A DNA stretch of 5,226 nucleotides from Crocinitomicaceae bacterium. Lineage in GTDB: Bacteria > Bacteroidota > Bacteroidia > Flavobacteriales_D > Crocinitomicaceae. Positions 1-4,570 of the stretch are shown one piece after another. Position numbers and translations under genes: made by a program. Where the stretch lies: NCBI GenBank assembly GCA_013215515.1, contig JABSPC010000420.1, positions 1 through 5,226 of the forward strand, given 5' to 3'. The notes under the pieces are model-generated. The model searched no databases, was not told the DNA's origin, and was given only the letters and a program-made list of their open reading frames with translations. The first letter of the stretch is position 1, and each line of letters begins with the position of its first letter.

Positions 1-132
1 ATAACCGATCAAAGAATTACCGAAATAGAAAACAAGTTAAACAATAGACCCAGAAAGAGATATAAATATGAAACCCCTATATTAGTAATGGAAAAATTAT
101 TGTTTAACTCAGAAGTTGCATTTGTGACTTGA
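1..132 (+). CDS. IS30-family transposase, C-terminal fragment (5' end outside window)
   Basis: An open frame enters from the left edge and ends at TGA 130-132, giving 43 residues. It contains the segment INNRPRKR-like (here KLNNRPRKRYKYETP), then VMEKLL and the ending VAFVT. The N-N-R-P-R-K-R block followed by a short helix and a V-A-F-x-T end is the hallmark of the C-terminus of IS30-family DDE transposases, just after the catalytic glutamate. The catalytic residues themselves lie upstream, outside the window, so whether the enzyme is active cannot be judged. The protein would cut and join the ends of its own element. The gene converges with the membrane-protein gene on the minus strand and overlaps its 3' end by 24 bp. 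Family assignment is from recalled motif; the reading frame is seen directly. Confidence 0.85.
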   Translation: MTDQRITEIENKLNNRPRKRYKYETPILVMEKLLFNSEVAFVT

Positions 133-140
133 ATTCAGCC
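1..140 (+). mobile_element. Right end of an IS30-family insertion sequence (boundary approximate)
   Basis: The transposase fragment implies that the start of the window is the right-hand part of an insertion sequence. In IS30 elements the transposase stop lies within or close to the right terminal inverted repeat, so the element should end a few bases after 132. I set 140 as an estimate. The left inverted repeat and the target duplication are not in the window, so the exact edge cannot be read here. Confidence 0.55.
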
Positions 141-444
141 AACCAATTGAACTCATAATCCTTTTCAGCCCAGTAAGAACATAAACGAGAAATATATTTA
201 TGGCGAGCATGATATATAAATCGAATTCGTTAATGATTAGCCAAGGTTCCACTGTTGTATGTGACTCTGTAAGAATACTCGTCGCAATTGATAAATCACA
301 AGCAAGGACGAACCCCAGTATCAATGCTACCTGAGGTTTAATTTTATAAGCAATTCTAAATTTTAAAAATCGTACTACGACCTTGGAAATAATTGCGATT
401 GCTACCAACAGAAAGAGCATCAAACCAAATAGGAGATAGAACAT
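109..444 (-). CDS. Small membrane protein of unknown function, 3' end running into the IS30 element
   Basis: The 111-residue product is not recognised. It begins with a long hydrophobic helix (about residues 2-25, rich in L, F, I and V), followed by a basic stretch (RFLKFRIAYKIK). A second hydrophobic segment spans about 38-58 and a third about 74-94, then LKR, so an inner-membrane protein with three helices is likely. The ATG at 442-444 lies 21 nt after the cytochrome stop codon, so the two genes are probably cotranscribed. The membrane protein may therefore serve the cytochrome, though this is inference. The last eight or nine codons (NSSHKCNF and perhaps the preceding L) lie antisense to the transposase end. 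The native C-terminus was therefore probably replaced when the element inserted, and the gene may be truncated. No internal stops are seen. Confidence 0.6.
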   Translation of the reverse strand: MFYLLFGLMLFLLVAIAIISKVVVRFLKFRIAYKIKPQVALILGFVLACDLSIATSILTESHTTVEPWLIINEFDLYIMLAINIFLVYVLTGLKRIMSSIGWLNSSHKCNF

Positions 445-465
445 GGTGAGATTCTTCTCGTAATT

Positions 466-857
466 TTACCGAGATTCACTAGTTGTTGGGTCATTTGGAG
501 GAGCATCAATAAAAGTGGGAACGACACTATCAACATAGCTGAAAATTGCATTTATTTCTTCAATTGTTAAGTCTTGATTGGGCATTTCGCGTTTACTATA
601 TGAGTCAATCTTGGCTGCCATAGCACTCTTGTTTTGCGCTTTAAGCAAATTCGAATTGACCCATTCATAAAGTAAGTCGGCTTCACCCGCAGCTTCCCAT
701 TTTGCTTTTACTCCCGTTAAGTCCGAGCCAGTTGCGTCTCTATTAAGGTGATGACAGGTATTGCACTTTGCTTTGAATAAATTTTTGCCAATTTGAGAGA
801 ACCCCAAATTCAGGTTTAAAAAAGAAATAGCACCGTTATAATAGTTGTATTCTTCAT
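466..857 (-). CDS. Small class I cytochrome c, signal peptide split by a -1 frameshift
   Basis: The conserved frame has the haem-binding motif CNTCH, preceded by GKNLFKAK, and a later KREMPNQDL whose Met is the expected sixth haem ligand. It then has an amphipathic C-terminal helix (TIEEINAIFSYVDSV) and a Pro/Thr tail, which is the class I monohaem cytochrome c fold used for electron transfer outside the cytoplasmic membrane. This frame (466-807 from a TTG codon, open up to a stop at 877-879) has no ATG before the haem motif and no complete signal peptide. In the neighbouring frame the ATG at 855-857 encodes MKNTTIITVLFLF and then stops at TAA (816-818). Adding one T to the T6 run (818-823) joins this to LNLNLGFSQ and gives a textbook Sec signal peptide and a 130-residue protein. 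The gene is thus frameshifted, recoded or misassembled at this point. It precedes the membrane-protein gene in one transcript and diverges from the Fnr-like regulator. Confidence 0.8.
818..823 (-). other. Frameshift site: T6 run in the cytochrome c signal peptide
   Basis: On the minus strand the sequence reads CTATTTCTTTTTTAAACC. The start-codon frame meets TAA directly after the run, while the haem-binding frame reads TTT TTA AAC through it. A one-base gain in the run, or a -1 slip of tRNA-Phe from TTT to TTT at the stop codon, joins the two frames exactly in the middle of the hydrophobic core. Confidence 0.75.
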
Positions 858-866
858 AATAATCAA
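853..866 (-). promoter_or_regulatory. Possible Fnr-like box over the cytochrome c start codon
   Basis: On the minus strand the site reads TTGAT-TATT-ATGAA, one mismatch from TTGAT-N4-ATCAA. It covers the proposed ATG (855-857). Its position is odd for a promoter-proximal operator unless transcription starts very close to the gene, so it may be chance in AT-rich DNA. Confidence 0.25.
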
Positions 867-937
867 TATTTGTTCCTTAACCTCTTGTTTAAAAGGCCAT
901 AACCCAATTGTGTGACTAATAAGAATGCATTCTTCTT

Positions 938-945
938 CAAACGTA
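938..945 (-). promoter_or_regulatory. Possible -7 promoter element for the cytochrome c gene
   Basis: On the minus strand this reads TACGTTTG, a perfect match to the Bacteroidota -7 consensus TAnnTTTG. It would give a leader of about 75 nt before the ATG at 857. No TTTG is found at the expected -33 distance, so support is partial. Confidence 0.3.
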
Positions 946-981
946 CAGTCTAAATTTACGGCTCTTCTTACTCCTTAAAAA

Positions 982-995
982 ATGACTTTCATCAA
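982..995 (+). promoter_or_regulatory. Candidate upstream Fnr/Crp-type operator of the regulator gene
   Basis: The sequence ATGAC-TTTC-ATCAA matches TTGAT-N4-ATCAA with two mismatches. It abuts the -33 TTTG at 997-1000. If transcription starts near 1031, the site is centred near -42, the classic class II activator position for Crp/Fnr proteins. Confidence 0.4.
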
Positions 996-996
996 C

Positions 997-1027
997 TTTG
1001 AAAGAAGAACATAAAGAATTAACTTTG
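997..1027 (+). promoter_or_regulatory. Bacteroidota-type promoter of the Fnr-like regulator gene
   Basis: TTTG (997-1000) is followed after exactly 19 nt by TAACTTTG (1020-1027). Both match the primary sigma factor consensus of this phylum (TTTG at -33, TAnnTTTG at -7) without mismatch. Transcription would begin near 1031-1034, leaving a leader of only about 8-11 nt before the ATG at 1042. There is no Shine-Dalgarno sequence, as is common in this group. Confidence 0.6.
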
Positions 1028-1038
1028 ATCAAAATCAT
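1025..1038 (+). promoter_or_regulatory. Candidate Fnr-type operator over the transcription start of the regulator gene
   Basis: TTGAT-CAAA-ATCAT differs from the Fnr palindrome TTGAT-N4-ATCAA by one base. It overlaps the -7 element and the predicted start of transcription and ends 3 bp before the ATG. A protein bound here would block RNA polymerase, so negative autoregulation is the natural reading. Confidence 0.5.
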
Positions 1039-1041
1039 TGG

Positions 1042-1731
1042 ATGCTTGATAAATCACATAGACACATTGCATGCGAGAATTGTAAATCAAGAGACAATTC
1101 ACTTTTCGCGTCTTTTTGTGGTTCAGATGTTAACATCTTAAATAGCACGAAGTCTTGTGCGTTTTATAAAAAGAGCCAACCCCTTTTTGTTGAGAATAGT
1201 GTCCCTCGTGGTGTCTATTGTATAAATGAAGGCAAGGTCAAAATTTTTGGAAGAGGCGAAGAGGGCAAAGAGCAAATTATACATTTGGCCGCAGCCGGTG
1301 AGATAGTTGGGTTTAGAGCTATGTTTAGTGGTGAGACGTATAAAGTATCTGCCACGACACTTGAGGAAAGTAACATCTGTTTTATCGCAAAAAACGATTT
1401 TTTGGATTTAGTCGACAGTAACCCGAACCTTCGAAATGGTATAATGAAGGAGCTTTCAATTGAATTGGCTGAACGGGCTACATTCATTACGAATATGGCT
1501 CAAAAGTCGGTTCGAGAGAGATTAGCATCGTCTTTGGTTATTTTGAATGATATTTATAGTGGTGAGATGATTAATCTCTCCAGAGAAGATCTCGCAAATT
1601 TTGTAGGAACTGCGACTGAAACCTTAATTCGGCTATTAAAAGATTTCAAAGAGGAAGAATTAATTAGAACGCACGCGAGAAGAATTGAGATCCTGAATAA
1701 GGAAGGACTTCTTAAAGTCGCGGGAGCTTAA
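1042..1731 (+). CDS. Crp/Fnr-family transcriptional regulator with N-terminal cysteine cluster
   Basis: The 229-residue protein has the family's usual length and order. An N-terminal cysteine-rich segment (C11-x2-C14-x11-C26, then C39) is followed by a cyclic-nucleotide-binding-type beta barrel (about 40-125; GVYCINEGKVKIF, GKEQIIHLAAAGEIVGFRAM). Next come a dimerisation helix (about 126-160) and a C-terminal winged helix-turn-helix (about 163-226). The recognition helix reads TATETLIRLLKDF, with E193 and R197 at the positions that contact TGA/TCA half-sites in Crp and Fnr. The Ser of Fnr's ExxSR is Ile196 here. C113 (ESNICFIA) aligns with Cys122 of E. coli Fnr, so an oxygen- or redox-sensitive iron-sulphur centre is possible, but the spacing differs from the C-x2-C-x5-C of Fnr. 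It diverges from a cytochrome c gene, which suits respiratory control. The ATG at 1042 is supported by the promoter just before it. Confidence 0.9.
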   Translation: MLDKSHRHIACENCKSRDNSLFASFCGSDVNILNSTKSCAFYKKSQPLFVENSVPRGVYCINEGKVKIFGRGEEGKEQIIHLAAAGEIVGFRAMFSGETYKVSATTLEESNICFIAKNDFLDLVDSNPNLRNGIMKELSIELAERATFITNMAQKSVRERLASSLVILNDIYSGEMINLSREDLANFVGTATETLIRLLKDFKEEELIRTHARRIEILNKEGLLKVAGA

Positions 1732-1772
1732 ACTGAATATTTGGAAAGAGATTTAACCTGTTCTTAGAGGAC

Positions 1773-1916
1773 ATGAACTTGGGGCTTCAGATTTTAATTA
1801 GTGTCATAGCATCCCTAGTTTCGGCTCCACATTTTTACCCATTGTCTAGAATGATTTGGGCAAATGTGTTTGTTAAGGCTCACCCCAAGCTGACTTCGTA
1901 TAAGCACGAAAGTTAA
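1773..1916 (+). CDS. Possible 47-residue small hydrophobic protein (doubtful)
   Basis: ATG 1773 to TAA 1914-1916 encodes a peptide with a hydrophobic first part (residues 3-19, LGLQILISVIASLVSAP) and a basic end (KAHPKLTSYKHES), the pattern of a single-helix membrane peptide. AGAGG precedes the ATG, but only by 2 nt, too near for a normal ribosome site. I recognise no family. It could be a real small protein, a relic of a decayed gene, or chance. It begins 42 nt after the regulator gene on the same strand, so it would be carried on that transcript if there is no terminator. Confidence 0.25.
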   Translation: MNLGLQILISVIASLVSAPHFYPLSRMIWANVFVKAHPKLTSYKHES

Positions 1917-2015
1917 TTGGCGCTTGATTAAGTGGCTCTGCACAAGGGAGATGCTTTAAATCATGCTAATCCATCGACTTTATAGATTTAACATAGGAGA
2001 TATATTAAGTTAAGA

Positions 2016-2046
2016 TTTCAATAATCAGTCGAATGTTGTATATTCG
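2016..2046 (+). promoter_or_regulatory. Candidate promoter of the T9SS-exported protein gene
   Basis: TTTC (2016-2019), 19 nt, TATATTCG (2039-2046) fits the Bacteroidota pattern TTTG-N19-TAnnTTTG with one mismatch in each element. The leader would be about 25 nt to the ATG at 2077. Confidence 0.4.
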
Positions 2047-2076
2047 CGTCCTACTAAATTAATTAAAAGTCGAACT

Positions 2077-2967
2077 ATGAAAAGAATTTTACTAACGTTT
2101 ACGGCAGTGTGCGCTGCTTTCTCAATGAATGCACAAATGGACACAATCTCTGCTCATTTTGTTGGAACTCCAACTGTTGTTGGTTCTGCAGGAGCAGGAT
2201 ACGTTTCTGGTAATAATGATTATGGTGATATCGGAAAATATCAAAGATTTGATGCTTCTCTCGGGATTTTGGGAGGTGGTGAACTTCAATCAGTATTACT
2301 TTGGATCCCAATTAAAGATGATAACGGAGGATCGTTTACTGTTGATATAATTGATTTCACAGGTGGAACTGCTGGTGCAGTATTAGCTTCTGAAACAGTT
2401 ACATTGGCTTCTGTAGATACAGCTATTATGTCACTTACACCTTTCAATAGTAATACAATGGCATATAATGTAGCGGTTACGTTAAGCACGCCTCTTGCTA
2501 TTACTGGAACTACTGATATTTTAATAGGAATTGGATTGCCTGTAACTACTGGTGATACTATGGCGGTGATCTCATCTACTGATGGAGATTTTACTGATGC
2601 TGTATCTCACACATGGGAACAATGGTCAGATAACTCATTTATCTCTACGAATGATGGTACTACTAACTCTTGGGAGATGGATATTGCATTCGGAATTTTC
2701 CCAGTGATTTCTTACTATGCTGGATTAAACGAAGCAACTGTTACTGCTAAGGTTTATCCTAACCCAGCAACTGATGTATTGAACATTACTGCTTCTAACG
2801 AAGTATCTACTGTTTCTATCATCGGAATGGACGGTAAAGTTATCTCTACAACGGATGTTAACGGAACAACTACTTCAGTTGATATCGCTGCTTTAAATGC
2901 AGGTGTATATTTCTACGAAGTTGTTACTGTTGAAGGAACTGTAAGAAATACTTTCGTTAAGAAGTAA
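2077..2967 (+). CDS. Secreted protein with T9SS type A C-terminal sorting domain
   Basis: The 296-residue product starts with a Sec signal peptide (MKRILLTFTAVCAAFSMNA, cleavage likely before Gln20). A beta-rich region (about 21-212) follows, made of short strands rich in Thr, Val, Gly and Asp, with a W-E-Q-W-S-D motif at 180-185. I do not assign this region a function. The C-terminal 80 residues form a type IX sorting domain: VYPNPATDVLNI (226-237), a central strand pair around VSIIGMDGKVI, and the final AGVYFYEVVTVEGTVRNTFVKK-type ending with a basic terminus. Such domains guide export through the outer membrane by T9SS and are usually removed or anchored to lipopolysaccharide by the PorU sortase. 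The gene stands alone, with its own promoter candidate and a strong terminator, and its codons (GCT, ACT, GGA, TCT, GTT recurring) suggest good expression. Confidence 0.9.
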   Translation: MKRILLTFTAVCAAFSMNAQMDTISAHFVGTPTVVGSAGAGYVSGNNDYGDIGKYQRFDASLGILGGGELQSVLLWIPIKDDNGGSFTVDIIDFTGGTAGAVLASETVTLASVDTAIMSLTPFNSNTMAYNVAVTLSTPLAITGTTDILIGIGLPVTTGDTMAVISSTDGDFTDAVSHTWEQWSDNSFISTNDGTTNSWEMDIAFGIFPVISYYAGLNEATVTAKVYPNPATDVLNITASNEVSTVSIIGMDGKVISTTDVNGTTTSVDIAALNAGVYFYEVVTVEGTVRNTFVKK

Positions 2968-3020
2968 ACATTCGATTTCTTCGATTGGGTATCGTAAGGT
3001 AACCTGATCTTAAAATACTG

Positions 3021-3054
3021 ATCCTCTCTCGTTTATTCGAGGGGGGATTTTTTT
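3021..3054 (+). terminator. Rho-independent terminator of the T9SS-exported protein gene
   Basis: An 11-bp stem (ATCCTCTCTCG at 3021-3031 with CGAGGGGGGAT at 3038-3048, two G-U pairs) closes a 6-nt loop TTTATT and is followed at once by seven T. It lies 53 nt after the stop codon. Confidence 0.9.
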
Positions 3055-3057
3055 GTT

Positions 3058-3275
3058 TAGATCGCTTCGCTTTTAGATCGGTCGTAATCTCCCTTTTAGA
3101 TTATTAGAGCAGTCGCAACGCTTTCGCCGACGCTTTCTCCGGCGGACGAAGCCTCTGGCGAAGAACTCAGCGAAGGAGCAAGCTCCTTTTTGGACTAAAT
3201 TTGGTTTCATTGAATCCATAATCTATCCAAAAGGCGCAGCCGATCTAAAAGCGAAGCGATCTAATAATCTAAAAG
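3058..3275. repeat. Intergenic inverted-repeat mosaic between convergent genes
   Basis: A perfect 24-bp inverted repeat (3058-3081 against 3240-3263, core AGATCGCTTCGCTTTTAGAT) encloses a more GC-rich stretch. A second perfect 15-bp inverted pair (CTTTTAGATTATTAG at 3093-3107 against 3261-3275) uses the same module in another order, its right arm overlapping the first. Inside are mini-hairpins: GCCTCTGGC (3151-3159), CGCCG/CGGCG (3125-3129 with 3140-3144), AAGGAGC/GCTCCTT (3173-3188) and GGCGCAGCC (3233-3241). No coding frame is seen. It resembles a mobile or amplified intergenic repeat, but no transposon ends are recognised. Confidence 0.7.
3173..3191 (+). terminator. Weak terminator-like hairpin inside the repeat
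   Basis: AAGGAGC-AA-GCTCCTT followed by five T in total (3187-3191). The loop is very tight, so about six pairs with a CAAG loop are realistic. It could act as a second stop for plus-strand readthrough, but it may be merely one of the mini-palindromes of the mosaic. Confidence 0.25.
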
Positions 3276-3297
3276 TCCAAAGGACGTTCCAGTTCCA

Positions 3298-4494
3298 CTA
3301 AATACGTCCAGGATATACCTTCAAAGCTTCTTCCAAGCACTTAACGGCCTTCTTCAAGGCGTCTTGATTCAAAACATAAGCAATTCGAGCTTCTTGTTGA
3401 CCAAGTCCTTCTGTTGAGTAGAAACCACTCGCTGGAGCCATCATAACAGTATCTCCATTGTAATCAAAATCTTCTAACAACCATTGACAGAATTTTTCAG
3501 CATTATCAACTGGGAATTTAGCCACGCAGTAAAATGCTCCACTTGGCATCGGGCAGAAAACACCGTCGATTTCATTCAAGCCGTTTACCATTATGTTTCT
3601 TCGCTCAACATATTCCGTGAGAACATCGTCGAAATAAGACTGCGGCGTCTTTAAAGCTGCTTCAGCTGCAATTTGATCTATTGTTGGTGGCGATAAACGC
3701 GCTTGCCCAAACTTGAGTGCTGCAGCCATCACTTCTTTATTCTTTGAAACAATTGCTCCAATCCTTGCGCCACACATTGAGTAACGCTTAGAAACGGAAT
3801 CAATCATAATTACATTGTTCTCGATTCCTTTAAGATTCAATACCGAGAATGGCGTTGCTCCGTCGTAACAGAACTCTCTGTAAACCTCATCTGCGAATAA
3901 AAACAGGTCATGTTTCTTAACAATGTCCCTTAGCTTTTCTAACTCTTCTTGAGAATACAAATAGCCAGTTGGATTTCCTGGGTTGCAAATAACAATCGCC
4001 TTTGTCTTCGATGTAATTTTATTTTCAATTTCTTCTACTGGAGGAAGTGCAAATCCACTTTCAATATCAGCAGTAACCGGAACGACATTCAATCCAGCTG
4101 CAACAGCAAATCCGTTGTAGTTCGCGTAAAACGGTTCTGGAATAATAATCTCGTCGTTTAAATCGCACGTGGACATAAAACCAAAAGTCAAAGCTTCAGA
4201 CCCTCCCGTTGTTATAATGATATCTTCAGACTCAACAGGTAATCCTGCATTTTTGTAGTACTTAGATAAATTATCACGGTACGATTGAAATCCTGCCGAG
4301 TGACTGTATTCAATAACCTTACGATCCATATTTCTCACTGCATCTAAAGCAACTTGAGGAGTTTCAATATCAGGTTGCCCAATATTTAAATGAAACACTG
4401 ATTTACCATTTGCTTTTGCTTTCTCAGCGTAAGGCACCAATTTACGAATTGGTGATTCTGGCATATTGATGGCTTTATTAGAAATACTCGGCAT
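3298..4494 (-). CDS. Pyridoxal-phosphate-dependent aminotransferase, class I/II (aspartate aminotransferase-like)
   Basis: The 398-residue protein has the full length and motif order of fold-type I aminotransferases. It has LNIGQPD (36-42) near the N-terminus, TGGSEAL (96-102) for the PLP phosphate, NPGNPTG (171-177) with Asn174, ADEVY (201-205) with Asp202 and Tyr205, SVSKRYSMCGARIG (233-246) with the PLP-binding Lys236 and phosphate-binding Arg244, and EARIAY (368-373) with Arg370 for the substrate carboxylate. It would swap an amino group between an amino acid and a 2-oxo acid in the cytoplasm. The subgroup is the AspC-like branch (Aminotran_1_2), but the amino acid preferred cannot be read from sequence. 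The start at 4494 has a -7 element just upstream, which supports it; Met11 is a less likely alternative. It is transcribed alone, divergent from the dipeptidase gene and convergent with the T9SS-exported protein. Confidence 0.93.
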   Translation of the reverse strand: MPSISNKAINMPESPIRKLVPYAEKAKANGKSVFHLNIGQPDIETPQVALDAVRNMDRKVIEYSHSAGFQSYRDNLSKYYKNAGLPVESEDIIITTGGSEALTFGFMSTCDLNDEIIIPEPFYANYNGFAVAAGLNVVPVTADIESGFALPPVEEIENKITSKTKAIVICNPGNPTGYLYSQEELEKLRDIVKKHDLFLFADEVYREFCYDGATPFSVLNLKGIENNVIMIDSVSKRYSMCGARIGAIVSKNKEVMAAALKFGQARLSPPTIDQIAAEAALKTPQSYFDDVLTEYVERRNIMVNGLNEIDGVFCPMPSGAFYCVAKFPVDNAEKFCQWLLEDFDYNGDTVMMAPASGFYSTEGLGQQEARIAYVLNQDALKKAVKCLEEALKVYPGRI

Positions 4495-4510
4495 ACTATT
4501 ATAGTTTTGG

Positions 4511-4518
4511 CAAAAGTA
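4511..4518 (-). promoter_or_regulatory. -7 promoter element of the aminotransferase gene
   Basis: On the minus strand this reads TACTTTTG, a perfect TAnnTTTG, about 16 nt before the ATG. No good TTTG is found at the -33 distance. The implied leader is about 10 nt, like that proposed for the Fnr-like regulator. The 76-bp gap to 4571 must also hold the dipeptidase promoter, for which no clear match was found. Confidence 0.4.
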
Positions 4519-4570
4519 AATAGAAAGTTCTACTCCGTTTATATTAATTCAGATTTTGTTTCTTTGTTCT

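Larger units (their letters stand above)
1732..2076. other. Intergenic gap of 345 nt between the regulator and the T9SS-exported protein
   Basis: No conserved gene, tRNA or convincing terminator is seen here. The gap holds one short open frame on the plus strand (1773-1916, listed separately) and a promoter candidate close to its right end. A weak hairpin lies around 1892-1914 (TTCGT paired with ACGAA) with no T-tract behind it. Confidence 0.5.

Noticed and set aside
466..807. Cytochrome c starting at the TTG codon at 805-807
   Set aside because: This start leaves no signal peptide, though haem attachment needs export, and the missing signal is found upstream in the adjacent frame. I annotate from the ATG at 857 with a frameshift instead.
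1046..1056. Further palindrome TTGAT-AA-ATCA at the start of the regulator gene
   Set aside because: The half-site spacing is 2 nt instead of 4 and the site lies inside the coding region, so it is not counted as a third operator.
1215..1487. Minus-strand open frame within the Fnr-like regulator
   Set aside because: It is antisense to the conserved nucleotide-binding-type domain, and its Ser/Leu-rich product is what reverse reading of that gene would give.
3058..3275. CRISPR array or transposon with terminal repeats
   Set aside because: There are no evenly spaced direct repeats with unique spacers, no transposase frame within, and the repeated modules are inverted and reshuffled.
3271..3285. 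Minus-strand hairpin GTCC-TTT-GGAC followed by TTTT as terminator of the aminotransferase gene
   Set aside because: The position just after the stop codon fits, but a 4-bp stem with a 3-nt loop and four T is too weak to call.
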